A stretch of DNA of 64,000 bases from Delphinapterus leucas (GCF_002288925.2 NW_022098045.1:7059218-7123217), one strand, 5' to 3'. Shown: positions 10,359 through 26,000, counted from the stretch's first letter. Notes: a model not told the origin generated them from the letters alone. A program made the numbers and translations.

Positions 10359-13300
10359 CTGGAAGGGAAGGTAGAGAGAAAAGAATATTGACTGTAATTA
10401 TTTTGATATTAAAATAAAAATATATTTCCATCTCTGGCCCTGGAAATATGACTGAGCAGCAAAAAGATTTTGGCAGTCTCAGAGTATCTGGAGACCGACT
10501 GGAGATTAATTCAGACTGAAATGTTTTCTAAAAAGATGTTAATTCATATTTGAGTCTGACTGTAAGGTTTTAAATTCATTAAGTATACTGGTGAATTTTA
10601 GAAATACTATTCCAAATGTCTTCAAAATCAAGATGTGGTTAATTTTAGGAATTTGACCTTTTGTCTCCCATGTCTCAACTTATATACCTGGTGAAGAAAA
10701 GACATTACATGAGAGAAGCAAAGGATATTAGTGCTACAAATCATGGAGTTTATTAGGTATGAAGCAGATACGCGGTTGTGTTTGGGTATAAGTCTACTTG
10801 AAGCACTTTTTATTTTAAGCAGGTGTGTAAGGAGAAAGCTCAGACCTGAGTCTTGTGCTATCAGACTAATGGAACAATTTGCAAAATGTAATTAGTAATG
10901 AGTTAATTAACTAAGGCTGATTAGTTCATATACAACTTAGGAAAATTACTTCATTTCTCTTTGTGGTTAAACAAGTTTAAATTCCAAGGAGATTAAATAA
11001 CTAACATGTGGGAAGCATCTTGGAAAACAACAAAATAAATAACAAAATACAGAGCCATAGACATTTAAATGTAAATAATTTTTTCTTACTCATGGTGCTT
11101 CTATGGTCATGTAACGTACTGGGTTGGCCAAAAGGTTCGTTTGGGTTTTTCGTAATATTTTATGGGAAAACTCGAACGAACTTTTTGGCCAACCCTATAA
11201 ATATTCTCTAACCTTCTCTGTCTTCTCTTACCAAGAATAATAATCAGTATAGTAAGTAGATTTTAAAGTATAAGTCAACAGGATCTTTTCTGTGGAGGTT
11301 CTTAGCCACTTTTTGGTGCCATGGAACACTTTGACAGCCTAGTGAAGCTCACAGACTCATTTTTAAAAGCATAAAACACAGGATTATAAATAAAACTGAT
11401 TAGTTTGTAATACAAGTATTACAGATTCACTGAATTCTGTCCATGGACATCTTGGGGATCCCTGACCCCTTAAATACCACTGTGATGTTTATATACTAAA
11501 AAAAAAAAAATTAACCTGAGCTGAAAGTAAGTTCTTAGGTTTAAATTTTTTGATTTCACAGTATTTACCCACCATCTCACCAGCACTACAACATGTTTCT
11601 CTTTAGAGCCAGGTAATAAATGAGGACTGGCCAGACAAGGAATGTTTCATTTTTTATGATCTCTGTATCTCTGCTCAAATGTACCTGTACTTGCACACAT
11701 TCAGCTACATGGGGCATGTTTTATGTCAAGCTCATCTTGAGAAAAGTTAAGTTACATAACGTTTGACCTTTTATAGGTGCCCTATATTAGACAACTGGGA
11801 ACTTAAAAAAATTTTTTTATAAATTTATTTATTTATTTTTGGCTGCATTGGGTCTTCGTTGCTGCACGCGGGCTTTCTCTAGTTGCGGCGAGCGGGGGTT
11901 ACTCTTCGCTGTGGTGCGCCAGCTTCTCATTGCGGTGGCTTCTCTTGTTGCGGAGCACAGGCTCTAGGCGCACAGGCTTCAGTAGCTGTAGTTGTGGCAC
12001 ACGGGCTTAGTTGCTCTGCGGCATGTGGGATATTCCTGAACCAGGGCTGGAACCTGTGTCCCCTGCATTGGCAGGCGGATTCTCAACCACTGCGCCACCA
12101 GGGAAGTCCCCAAGTAGGAACTTTTGATCTGAATATTTTAAGGCCTAAAAACACTATGTCCATAATCAGAGTGCAGACAACTTTCATTGGTTAATTTTCT
12201 ACATCTATGATGAAGAAATTAATAATAAAATAATTATTAATAAAGTGATACAAAAATGTATTTTACCAAAACTGTTTTTTCTGAGGAGAATTCTGACCCT
12301 GCCTGGCAGATGGGTGGTCTTCAATTCAGGGACATGTCCTAGTTATGTTCCCAAATCCTAATGTTTATATTCAGGTTCTTCGTTGTAGTCCGTCCTTATT
12401 TAAAACTCAGTGGAGAAAAGTCAAGTGCAGAGAGGAATGCCTTAGGTTCTGCAGTCTATTCACTCTCTAGTTCGGGGTTTCTCATCCTTTCTTCTTCCCC
12501 AACACACATGACGAGCGGCACAATCCTATCTTTGATTCACTGTGGAAGAGGTTCTTAACCCAGGAAGAAGGGAAGACAATTTGCAGTTTGAATTTAAACT
12601 GCTCCCCTACTTCTAGCCCCCAAACCGAAAGACTACTGCCTTATGTCTCTTGTTATTCTTGACTTGAGCCAAAGGTCACCTGGACTTGCATCATTCTGTC
12701 CCTTCCTAAGCCACATATTTCATTTATGAAACTGGGGTTGAGGGGCATCATAATAACAATTGCTAAGATTTACTGAGTGCTCACTCCTCTCGAGGAACTG
12801 TGCTAAATGTTTCATGTGCACTTTCTCATCTAATCCACACAATGACCCCAAGAGAGAAATGTATTATCTTCATGTTTCAGAAGAGAAAACTGGGCTGAGA
12901 AAGCTTATGTGACTTATTTAGCTCATGCAGCTAGAAAGTGGCTGACGGGGGATTTGAACCCAAGCAGTCTGACTCCAGAGCTGAAGCTCCTAAACAAGCA
13001 AATACATGTTGTGGAGAACATTATTCACTCTACCCAGTGTCCTCTTAGTTATTTTCTATCAGAAGACGTTTTCCTCTGGACTGAAGAAGCAGGGAAATCT
13101 GTCCTTCTCTTAAGTTCCTGGATTGTGTGTATCTTGGGGACATGAAGACCCTTAACTTAGATTAATCTCCTCTTACCACTGGGTGCCAGGAAGCTGAAAG
13201 CCAGACTGATGGGCTTTCTTTTATAGAAACTTATGATAGATACATTATGAAGTAATCCTAAACCTGGCTTCTTTTCATTATCCTGTTATTTTCCTTTGCC

Positions 13301-16300
13301 TCTTGTTTGTTTTATGGATCTCGCACATATATTCATAAATTAATTTTTAAGCATAAGCTGGTATACAAAGAAGTAAATGGTAATTGCTAACTAGTGCTCC
13401 ACAAAAAAGCAGTGGCTGGGAGTTCGTAATTGTGAAATGGTGGTGACCCTATCTACTGGACTCAACTCATATTGTGACAGTGAAAGACAAAGTTTGTGAA
13501 AGCCATTAGAAAGTTCAAGTTTTAGATAACATTTGAGAAGAGAAGAGCCATTCTATAATCAATAATATTGGGGAAAAAATCTAAGTTTTGATGCTCTGAA
13601 ACATATACCTCTACTATATATTTAGAGTAAAGTTAGAAAACCATTATACAAGTGATACGTACCTGGAAAATACCTTTCTGGAACTTTGGAAATGTAGAAT
13701 AGGAAAGCAAGAAGAGCAATCACGTACATCACAATTACACGGGGTGCAAAGTCCTGAAAAGCACAACATATTTTTCCACAGATCTTGCCTACTGTGATTG
13801 AATTCTCAATTTCTTATAAATCTAATTCATAGAATTAGACAACACACAGGAGTAGAATTCATAGGTGGGATTTAAGTGTGTTAAATCTGAATTGCTTTTG
13901 CAGACAGTCTCCAATGAGAGAAAGCTTGCTCTCAATACTTCAGGAAGCAGTCCAGAGGACTGGAACACAGAGACAGCCCTAAAGGTCAGGGCACCAGGGC
14001 AGCTAAAGCTTCAACATAGTTTAGGTCCTAAGGGCGTCCAACTCCATCTATAACATAGGGTGGAATGCGTATGGGAATGGAGTTGCCAGCTGAATACGGA
14101 GAGGCTAAACAGGGATTTGTGGCTGGAAAAGAGCCAAGAGGCTTGGCCCAACAATGAAATCTGTTCCACACCCCAGATAAATGGCCCTCTTGAATACTAC
14201 TCTACAAAGCTGTCCATCTCACAGCTCTCTTGGAAAGCTTTTCCTTGCTCTAAGAAAATCAGCCAGCTCTAATTTATACATGCTGCTCCTAATTCTGGTT
14301 ATAAACCTAATTTACCAAGAAGCCATTTAAGAAATAAAGACAGATTATTTCTCTTCCCTCTAACAGATATTTGAGAATCATCATGGGCCCCCTCCCCTAA
14401 ATCCTATACCCTCAGACTAATCAACCTCAGATTCTGCAAACATTCTAGAACACAGCTTCACCCTGCCTCCCACAATTAGCTCTTTGGAACTTTTCATCTT
14501 TGGTTATGTGCCTCTCTTTCCATCTTTTTTTGCTGAACACAGGATTGTTCCCTTTTTTTTTTTCCCCCCTTTTCTGAATTTCTTCAAAATCTACTGGCTT
14601 AATGGGTCTGGTTCTCTTTCTTTGTCACGATAAGCATAAAAGGATGTGTTTCCCTCATCCCAAAATTTCACTCACTTCTATGTCAGTAATTAATTATTCA
14701 TTTGTGGTTAGGATTAAATCTAGAGTGGCACTTCCCCATTCTATTTTCTGGGCATTGAAACTGTCAGAAAAACAATGTTTTCACAGATATCGGAATCACT
14801 GAAGTTATTCCTCACTACTATCTCACCTTTTTCCCAATTTCCTAATCTTATAAAGAAAGCATCACCGTCATCCTCAAGTTGGCAAGATAGCCAGATCATA
14901 TCACTCAATTCACTACACCACAGACTTCCTTTCTTTTTAGTTTTATATGCAGATGCTTTCCACCATGCTGCTGCCAACAGTACGTAAGCCTACTTTTAGT
15001 CCCTCTCTTGTAAAAAAAAAATATATAATTCCTTTGAATAAAACCTGCATTTAAATCCCTATATTCCAAAGGTCCCATTGCAACAAGTGTATGCGATTTC
15101 TTCTAGATTTCTTGGCATAATTAGTTATGTTAAAAATTCTCAAGTTTACTCTCTAGCACACACTTAAGGTATTTTTATATAAATCTCTAAGAACTTAAGT
15201 CTTACTTCTAATTCCCTTCTCAAGCATGCTGAGGAATTCTCACTGAGGTTCTTCCTAATGTACTCCAACTGTTCCCCCCATAATAACTAACTGTCTTTTA
15301 TTTTTCAATATATTTTCCTTGCTGGGTGGAATATGCTCCCATGGCTCTAGCTACCAAGACAGTAATGACTGTCAAATCTCCATCACCAGTCTCGAACTCC
15401 AAGCTAAATCCTGACCCTATCTCCACCTCTACATCCCACGGGAACCTCAAACTCAGGTCCAAGAAGAAATCCTTCCCAACTCCTTTTCCTCCACAAACAA
15501 ACAAACAAATCAACTGCTCCTACTGGCATTATCCCTGCCTCAGATGACAAAGCTGGAAACCTGGGAGTCCTCCTCTACAGTAAGGACTTGGGTATTTACA
15601 ACCTATGGGTAACAGAAAGAGAATTAAGAATGCATCATCTCATAGAAATACACCTCAGAAGAAAATAGTTAGACTTCTATCACTACAAGGTATGTTTATT
15701 TATTTATATAGATGTGAAAAATTATTGCATCATTATGCAATTAGAAATGTGCCCTCAAATGACAAAGATCCACCTTCTTGGCCTGATTACATTACTTTAC
15801 TGAAAGGAATAAAATTGAAAGGACAAAAAAAAAAAATGGGAAAAATACTGACCACACTCAACCTACCTGTACAATAGGAGCACCGATTCCTCCATTGAGC
15901 CAAACCCAGTGAAGAGTAGGGATCACTCCATATCCCGAAACGGAACAAAAGATGATAGAACGGAGCCTCTGCCACTGCTGTGTGAGGTAATTGGGATGAA
16001 TCTGAGCAAAGAACACCGCCAGGATCATAGCAAGCACTGTGATCAAGTACACTTGACGCCAGTACTAGAATGAAAGGAAATCACATTTTAATTGTTATTA
16101 ACAATAAGGGAAGGAAAAGAGTAATTTTCAGTTTTGGCTTCTACATTATACGTTCCAAATTCTATTTATTTGGTATTTTCATTTCCAAACATGACTGCCT
16201 TCCTTCCTTAAAACAATGCATGTTGCGTACGACTGCTAGGTTTCTTAGGATGATAAACCAGACCCCAAAGTGAGCTGGTGAAGAACACATTTATTCACAC

Positions 16301-16978
16301 AAAAGCATCTCCTGAGTACCTATTATAGGCCGAGGCAATATAAGTCTTGTGGAAACAAAGACGACTATGACAGGGGCTCTCTCAGTGGGTGAGCTCATAG
16401 GCTATGAGAGGGGCAGACATATAAACAAGTGATTATAATCTAATGATAAGTACTGTAACTGAGCTGTGAAGAGAATGTTGTAGAACTACAGAAGAGGGAG
16501 CAATTGATACCTGGATTAGCTAAAAAATGCTTCACAGAGGAAATGACATCTCAGCTGGGGCTTGAGGAATACATAAGATTTTCATGAGAAGAGGGAGCTC
16601 TCAAGGAAAAGGAACAGCACACAGAGCAAGGAAGTTTTACAAAGGGAGGCTGAAAGGCAGATGTACTGTCAGGCTAAGTATTTGTACTTTATCATGCTGG
16701 CACTGAGGGAATAGCAGAGTCCTTGAAGAATGAGATGACGTGGTTGTTTTTCCAACTGACTTATTAGAATAACTCTGACATCAGTGAAAAATAGAGGTGA
16801 CAGGAAGCCAGCTAGCCGATATTATTATAGAATAATTGATTCAAGGAGAAAATAGGAGCATGGACTTTTGTTGAACAAGGTAGATGTGTGAGAGGGCAGT
16901 AGAGGATGGCTCAACTGTTTCTAGTACGAAAGGCCATGCAAATGGCTTGTACTAATAAGCAAATGAACAAAGATGATC

Positions 16979-17015
<37 letters not shown>

Positions 17016-20000
17016 GGGGGGAGAAAATGGGGAAGCATGAAAGAATGTTCATTTAAAAATATATCAAGTTTGAAGGACTTATACAATATTTAGGTATCTA
17101 AATGAGCAGTTGAAAGCTGGTCTTGACGCTCAAAAGTTAGCATCACGTAGGACAGAGTTCTTAACCTGGGCTCCAAGGACTTCTCTGGGACCATTACACT
17201 TCTTGAAATTCACACGTCAAAATGACTGGTCAGTCTGTGCCCAAACGCACATTATCCAGGATGGAGGGTCCATAGTTTTCAATCTCATTCTCAAAGCAGT
17301 CTGTGTTCCTTAAAAGGTAAAGAGCCACTGTAGCAACTGAATATTTGGAAATGATAAGATACCAGAGGGAAGAAAACTTTTCCTTTTAAATGATCATGGA
17401 CTGTATTAGCTCTAACAGTCCTTTTTTTTTTCTCTTTAATCTACCTTGGACTTCTAGTTTTTCTGAAAAGAGATTTACAAAAAGTGTCCCACTAGTCTCT
17501 TTGATGATCAGATATATTTGGGAAGAGGTAAACAAAAAACAGGTTTCAGAGAAATACATAATAAGCAAAACAATTCTAATACTACATGATTGTACTCACA
17601 AGCCTTTATTTTTAAAGATACAAACAGTTTCATGCAAAATGAATAAGTTGTGAAAGGTGAGTAGATATGAATAGTTTACTATTAAAGCCAAATCAATTTA
17701 CAAGGTAAATGGCATGCACACTTAATTTTAAGCTTATGTTCCAACGTAATCAGGCCTAAAAAGCAAATGGCTCACGTATAAGTGGCTACAATTAATAATG
17801 TTCTTACATTCAAACCAAATTACGATTTTTCGCTTTGCTAGTTTTACACTCCAGCAGTGTTGACAGTTTTCTATTATTGCGTAGCAACAAAGGTCCTACT
17901 TAAGAATTGCCAACAGTCAGGGGACCTCTGCACTGCAGCCAATCCTCCTAGAAAGTGAAGGCTGGGGATATGGCTTGGACCACCTGCTCCACGGGGAGGG
18001 CTTGGGCACGACAGGCTCTAGTCCTGTGACTAGTAGGCACACTGCACCTGGGAGAGCGGCTCAGTCTTGGCTCTGAAAGGGAAGGAACTAAAAGGATAAA
18101 CAGAAAACAAAAAAAAAACGTATGGTAGGAGAGCAGGAGGAAAAGAGAGTAGGGTCAATGGGGACTTTCTGAATGGGAGGCCTTGAGATGTACTGAACCC
18201 TCAGGAAGATTCAGTTTGCCTTCTTGGCTGGGACATGAGGAGAGGAGGTAGTTTGGTTGGCCAACATATTTAGATCAGTTGCTGTATAATTTGATCACAG
18301 TGTTTCAAATGCTGCTTTGCACAAGGCAAAAACTGACTTTTGTAACTTTAGGGTCAGAAAGAAGAGTTGATCTAGAACTCACAATAGACACATGTTTGTT
18401 AAAGACACTCACAACCCATCTGGTCTGTCTCTAGACCTGCCTCCAAACATAAGACTAAGGAAAGGAAAACATATTTCTTATATAAGAATATGGGTCAACA
18501 CACTCGCAGATATACCTTTTGTTTTTTTCTCACTGCGAGAGGAGTAAAGGATAAGAAGGGAAAATGGAAAGCAGCAGCTAACTTCATAATTTTAACAAGT
18601 GCTAACTTTACCTTCAACTCTATAAACACAAAAATAAAAGATATATAATGAACATCTGAGGAACCATGTAGCTATATGGGTTTAGTGGGGAAACATTAAT
18701 AATTTAATGTTTATGTTAAGTTTCAGAAAATAACAACATATATATATTATTTTCCATTCCTTTCCAGGTTAGTGAAGGGAATAGGAACTGATAATAGATG
18801 TTAGAAATCACAGGGCCCTTTTGAAAAAGGAGTTTATGCCTCCACCAGACTTTCGTTTCTTCTATAAGTTAGTTAATTATGTGCTTATTCAGAAGTTCAA
18901 GGGAACCATGGCAAGAACACCCAAGACCTATATAAGAAAGGTAGAATGTAAAATGTTTTAAGTTACTTACGTTATTACAGTAAAATGCATAAAATACGCC
19001 AGAGACATAGCAGCCCAGTATTCCAATAGAAATTCCTGCATAATCTAATGCCATCCATCTTCGACAGGTTTTTTCTGATCGATGGCAGGAAAAAAGATGA
19101 TAGCCCACAGAGCAAAGCATACAGATCTATGGAAAATAAAACAAATCTTAGCAAAGTGAAACAAACAAACAAAAAAACAAAAGCAACTCATGCATGATGT
19201 TCATGGAAGTGGTCGGGTCAAGTTCAGGCTTTTCAGCCAAAGAGACCTGGACATGGACCTTAGCTTTGTGCCTGACTATATGTCATTTCCCTAAGCCTCA
19301 GTTCCTCATGGGTAAAATGGGGACAACAATCATAAAGAAAGAAATCTATAATGATAACTACTTTATAACATAAAAAATTTAATGAACAGTGCAGTAGAAG
19401 GAAATCTACTGAAGCTTATTTTGATCTATGAATAAGTTTCCTTTCAAAAACTACTTACTACAGAATACATGTCCTTAAAGAAAAATAAACCAAAGAATAT
19501 GGAATTGTATGATGTAAAAAAAAATAAACCCCTCCCAGTCAATCTATTCTCCAGTGGGAGCCACTGATAACATCTTTTTTGTGTCCTTCCAGATATTTTC
19601 AATAAACATATCAAACACCTATGATATAGAAGTCCACACACACAAGAACACCATATATACTTCTTAATCAAATGGAATCATACAGTCCTGCTATGTTTTT
19701 TTCACTTAATTTAAGACCTTTTATGTCTGTATGAGACTTCATTGTATAGAGTTTACTTCTAAGTTAAACATAGCTTTGCTGCGTTCAAGGAAAAATAATT
19801 ATGACTTATGCTGACTTTATACGTTATCAGATTGAGAGCAAAGCTAATGTAATTCTATCAGTTGCTCTGAAGATTGATAAGGTTTCTACAGCTGAACTCC
19901 CTCTAGCCATTAAATACCTACTGCGTGTCATACAGTGGGGATACAAAGATGAAACCTCTACTCTCAAAGAGATTTTTCAGAAACAAGTGAACAAATGGTG

Positions 20001-23000
20001 ATATAGGAAGTCCTATAGGAAAAGTCGGTGCAGAGCACAGTTAGAAAATAGAGGAGGGAGAGTACCAGGTCTGTGGGTGCATGTGTGTACTTGTGGGTGG
20101 GAGTGGTGGGCAGAAAAGAGCTACATATTTCATAGAAGGGCTGCCACCTGAGCTGCACCTTAAGTTGACCTGGCATTCATCAAGGACATAAATAAAGGTG
20201 TGCACAGGTTTATTGGAGGGCCCATAGGAAAAGCAGCATACTGAGAGGCACAGCATCATTAAGGAATGCTATGTGGCCTTCTTCATGATATGATTATGAC
20301 AGATCCTATACATCAAGGAGTTTTAACCTCAGTATTATGGGCTCTGTGTGATACTTCTGAAAATTTTAAGTGCACCCTTACAGAAAGGCTGAGATGAGAG
20401 GTTACAGACGTAGCCCTAGGAAGCAATGACTAGAGCCTACACTAAGCCAGGGACAGTGGGGGTAGGGAAAATGGGCCAGATAAATGGTCATCTAGCTATT
20501 CTGCAGTCTGACCATTAAGCAAACCTAAGTCCCCATAGCCTCAATATCAATATTCAAAACAAGGTTCCTAGCCACAATCTCATTTCTTCATCCACTATCT
20601 AAAATCCTTAACAGTCTGTGGCTTTGGCTACTACAAGTCAGAGTTTATTGACCCAATTAAACATAACTCTAAGAAGCTTGGTTATTTGTTTTCTCTGATT
20701 ATCCCTGAGATAAAACACAGTAAATTCAGAGAGCATGAAGGTGTATATTCTCACTGACAGGGAAAGATCTCATTATCACAATGCTGAGTGACACAAAACA
20801 GCAAGCACAGAGATGACCACAGCTCAGAAGGAGGTAGATAGGAAAGGTAGGCAGGCAGGTGTGAGGCAGCTGTGATACACAAACGTCTGGAGGAAGCTGA
20901 ACCCAAATGTCAAATGTGGAAGTGGAATTTCAAATGACTTTTACTTTCTTCCAAATACTTTTGTGTTTGCTTGAATTTCTACATGAGTATATGTTATAGT
21001 AATAATAACAACAATAAAGCTAATTTCATTGTGAAAAGGTAAATAAAAGTAGAAGGAGAAAAACTACAGTATCAAGAGGAAAGTAAAATATATGGTATTC
21101 ATAGAGAACATCTGAGTTTTAGAAAAGTTAACCCAGAGTCAGTATGTTCTGTTTTAAAAGGGACGTGTTGTTAGAGTTGCTTAAAAAACTGACTGAAAAA
21201 TTATCTGACGTTGAGTATGTCTCCGTTTTCTGGAAAGTTTCCTTCTGTGGAGTATCTCACTCCATCCAGGTGGACAGGTAATTACAGCATGACATCCTAC
21301 ATCTAAGCTCCTTGCCATGAGAACCAAATGCCTCAGGATCTGGCTCCTGCCTATCTCTCCAGCCTTACCTTTCTCCATTTTCCTAGGGTTTAACCACAAA
21401 CACCAGCACATACAGGTCCAGAAAGTGCTAAGCTGTCTCTTGCTTCTGGGCCTTTAAGCACTCTTTTTTCTGCTTCATTGCCCTGCCTCACTCTCCCTTC
21501 TGCTCACCTATCTGGGTGACTTGATCTTTATGACAGGCTGGTTTTGTTCAGCACTGTATTCCCGATGCCTAGCTTAGTGCCTGGATATAGATAAGAGGTA
21601 TTAAAAAGATATTTCTTGAACTGAATGTTAATGAACTGAATCTAGGGAAAGGTGTTCTCAGATTCTATTCTTCTCTAAGATAGAAAGACTTCAAAGCCCC
21701 TAAAATTACATTCTACTATTCAGAATGTACTCTATTAAAAACATCTGGTTGGTAGGAAAGCACTGAGCATGTAAAAAGGGTAGAAGTAAAAAGAGTAAAA
21801 ATGTTATATCTTTAAAAAATTAAATGTAAATCAATATTAATACATATATTTATGGTTTACCATGCTGCCTGCTAACTCTAAGAATTTGGGGAAATTGGGT
21901 GAACAAGTTATAATTTCATAAAAATAATAAAAATGGTATCTGTAAGTAGGAAAAATGTGCTAGTTTGTCTTTAGAAGCTGTACTGTGTGTAACAGAAAGA
22001 TCAGTGCACTAGCAGTTAGGAGAAGAGGATCCTACTGCCCTGCTGAACAATCCAAGTCACTCTAACCACTTTGGGTGTTTCTTCACTGGCAGTTGTTTTA
22101 ATTATTTCGTCTTCTCAGTTTTGCAATGCACTGCTTTCTTAAACCATTATGAAAATGAATGTGTGTTCCCTGAAATAACATCAGCTGTGGCTGGGTGGAT
22201 AAAGGGCAGGCCTGGGGTAGAGGAAAACATGTGGGATCCTCAAAGGAAATAATATCTGTATAACAGTAGAGTATAAACCAATTTTTCTTATATTAAGCAC
22301 ATCTTAGTCTATAAGATACATCTAAAAATTAAGTATGGAGAAATTGATTCATTTCCATTTTAAAAACTGGGATAGATTTTAAAGAGCTGTTTAGGCTCCG
22401 GTCAGGACAAAAATTAAACCTGAGAAAGAGTATACTTTAAAAAACACTTAAAGAAAAAATAATTTTCTAATAAGAACACAAAAATACAGAGTATTCTTTC
22501 CCTCAAAGAAATTTAAAATATGGTTCTAGGAGCTAGAATTAGAAGAAAAGGGGGAGAGAGATGTTCCCAGTGTGTTTCTTGATCATGTAAGTCCAAAGTT
22601 TTGAGTCAAATGATGAAGGCCTGAAACTATTACACAATGAAAGCAACACCTGTGCAGTTTACTTATCGATTCCCCTCTCAGAGTAGCAGCAGGTTAACTG
22701 CAGGGAGTGCTGGCCTACGTTTGGAGGGAGAGGCATGATAGATTTTTCTTTTCATTTTTATGATTTTTTTGTACTCTCTTCATTTTTTTTTTAAATTTAA
22801 AAAATATCAACTGGATTTTGGTCCACATTAGTTTTCTTTTTCAGAATTACCTGTTTGAAAAATCATTAAACATAACTTTTAAAGGCACTTTGTTACAGAT
22901 CCAGGAAGAAAAATTAAAGTGCTGAGGAACACATACAAGAGGCTACAGAGGAGAAGAAACTGAAAGTATCTGAAATCAGGCACGTGCAAAAGGCCCAAAG

Positions 23001-26000
23001 GAAATTAACATTAAAGTGAGAGAAAAGATTAATACCAACAAAACAAGACATTAAAACTAAGGCAGTATGGAAACAAGAAATACAAAAGGCATAGACATAT
23101 AAAAGATGAGAAATCTTCCCAAACAAGTTTTAAGCAGACAACAGAGTTCTACTTCAGTCGGCAAACACAGTCAGAGATTCCTATCTTTGTATTAATCTTA
23201 AAGCAGAGAGGTCTAAAAAAAGGAAGAGAAAAGAAAGAAATTTTCTCAATCTTTAAAACTTACTGGATTTCAAATATACTCTAATAACATCCAAATACAC
23301 TCTCATAAAAACATACTCTGGATGCTTATATTATGAAAGTGAATAAGCTAAAACCTATATGCTATTTGGGGGCTCTTTAAAGCAAGTTGTGGGTGTGAAG
23401 TAAGGTCACCTGCCCAAGCTTGTCTGACTAAAGTTCTTTTTACCAATAATAGTGTTTGTGAAATGACTTACCTGGAAGCAGAAAAGGCAAATAGAACAAA
23501 TTACAAAGTCTTCTCTGGATGCACTTGCTGAAGGTAACACAGATGTCATGTCATATATTCCCAGTGTGAAGAAGAGAAAGAAACCCAGCAAATGACTCCA
23601 GATGTTTACCGTCTCATTAGATAAAATAAACAAACTGGAAAAAACCAAACGTGCAGCTCAGATTCATATCTGTTCGCTCACTGTCAGCATTTAAAAGGTT
23701 ATGGACAATTTTGGGGATTATCTAATATGTGCGACTTTAAGCCCTTAACCCCATCTTTACCTTTCTAAATTTGATATACCATCTCCCTCAATCCTGGGAT
23801 CTTACAGTTTTTTCTTGCTCACCTCTATTATACTTACCATTTCCTTCCTCAATTAGAGTTATTTATGTATAAATTCCACCTCATCCTCCAGCTTATCAAC
23901 TCCCTGACGGCTGGCATGATTCATCTTTATGACACTACTGTTCCAAGCACAGTGTCTTGCTCAGATTAGATGCTAAATGTCTACAGAAATGAATGAGCAG
24001 ATTAAAACTGGGTGCTAGCTACCATACTCTGACACTCAGTAATAGGTATCTGAAAACCCGCTAAGTATAAGGTTAGGCACGAACTTAAAATACCTTTTTA
24101 GTACTCATTACATGCAAGTGCAAAGTTAAATGGACTTGAGAGAAGCAGGATAAATGCAAATGGATCCACTGGAAATGTCCTTTAAGACAGGCATTCTGCA
24201 ACAACTTTGCTGTGGTTGTTTTGAAACCAAACTAGTTTCCAGGTGGCATGAGTTTATTCCTTTTTTGGAACGACAGGAGGTTACTTTTACTATCAGTACT
24301 AATTGCCCTCTTTCAATACGCCCTAACTGGTTTGAGTTTAAGTAGTCCTGGCAGTGCAGGCCGGTGCAGAGTGTTCCCCGCCGACCAGGAGTCAGGAGGC
24401 TCACTGTCCCTTCACTCCCACCCTGGGCAACAAATTAGCTCTGGGATCATGAGCAAGTCACTTAACGTCTCTGGCTTCAATTTCTCCATCTCTAAAACAA
24501 GGGAGCTGGATTAGATGCTGCTGCAAGTCCCTTCCAGCTCCTTCCTTAATTTTGTGAAATGTTTCTCCAGCTGTGGATAAGACTCATCAGATTATCAAAA
24601 GGTGATGTCATGACTAAAGGTTAAAATCCTCTTGCAAAATCTAATCTTTTGTTTAAACTAAAGTCTTTGACCTTCGCTGATTCAGAATCCTTATTGGTAA
24701 GCACTAACGTATAACTCTAATACTGAATTTGCAGCAGTCACCATGGTTCATATTTTCCAATGTCATAAACATAGCAGGGTCTCACACAATCAGACGATCA
24801 CCAAGGATAAAGTGGATCCTGTATCATGGATTTCAGGCTTTATCCTGTATAAGCATCAAGTATAAAAACTACTTATACTGGGAAGTGGGGGAAGAGATGC
24901 AGGGATGTGAGGAGACACATCTAACTCCAGGACTGTTTGACAGCCAATACCACATTCTGCCTGTTGCCTCAGAACTTTTCATTTGGTGAAACCCAGTGTA
25001 ACCTGATTAACTGAGCAGAGAGGCATAATCTTGACATGTTCCTTCCAACTAACAGAGTACTGGCAGAACAGTTGTGACGTACAAAACCTCTCCTTATATC
25101 CAAAATGTGTCCCCGTCCCTCTAGACAAAGGGCAAAAGCTGAACCTGGAAAAGACCAAGCTGGTGGGAAGAGCACTTAGCAGAATATCCCCTGTAGGGGA
25201 TCTACTCTTATTCTATGAGAAGTTAGACCTATGCTCTGTTCTGCTTCAAAATCAACTTCATCACCATCATCATCTATTTGGCTTCAAATTCAATGACCAT
25301 GGTGATAACAAGTCACCATTTATTGAGTGCTTATTACGTACCAGGCTCTCTGTAGCATTTTACATACACAATCCCATTTCGTCCTTACTACTTTCTGAGG
25401 CATATACTGTAATTACCCTCACTTTTACAAATGGGGAAAATAAGGCTGGGAGAGGTTAACTTTTGTTCAAGGTCCCACAGCTGTTAAGTGGCAGATCTGC
25501 ACACCCAAGTCTTTTTTACTCAACAGCCCAAGATCTAAAGCACTATATTTCACTCCTTAATCCATGAAATTTGGACCCTAATATTAGAATGCAGAGGTGG
25601 GTATAAAACTATTTAAGGCAACTGACTACCTGCTCTATCCTTATGGAACTCTACGTCCACAGCAGGGCCCAGCTCTGATTTCTTGTGTAATAACTTACGC
25701 AAAGGAGTCAATGGGGAGGAAAATGGCACTCAGGATTCAAATTGTGAAGTACTGTGGGCCATGCATCGAAGCCAAGTAGGGATGGACAGTGATGGCACCT
25801 TGTGACCCTGAGTCAGAGAGGCAATTTAAAGGCAAGCAGGGCAAAGGAACTGGGGTTAGACCATGCCAAAAACAAGATCAAGAATCAAACATGTGGTTGC
25901 TGCTTGAACAATTCAATGGCTCACATTCCAGCAGTGGGGTTTGTCACTACAGTGACCTGGAGCTAAGCAACATGGGTATCTTAATTCTCTTAAAGTGGGG

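Larger units (their letters stand above)
10359..13662 (-). other. PAQR3: PAQR3 intron 5
   Basis: This intron is 3.3 kb and holds, from left to right on +, a mariner MITE hairpin (11119-11197), a hAT-like relic (about 11300-11465), a CHR SINE (11805-12110) and a MIR (about 12745-12995). I saw no additional exon. Confidence 0.9.
16065..18970 (-). other. PAQR3: PAQR3 intron 3
   Basis: This intron is 2.9 kb. It holds an ancient interspersed repeat at about 16290-16810 (text such as 'gagctcataggctatgagagg' and 'cacagagcaaggaag'), a GT microsatellite and a hAT MITE at 17153-17330. About 17880-18240 is moderately GC-rich unique sequence with no feature I can name. Confidence 0.85.

Noticed and set aside
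25031..25459. 142-codon plus-strand open frame in PAQR3 intron 1
   Set aside because: Its second half is a MIR element and the rest has no recognisable family. A chance frame is the simpler reading.
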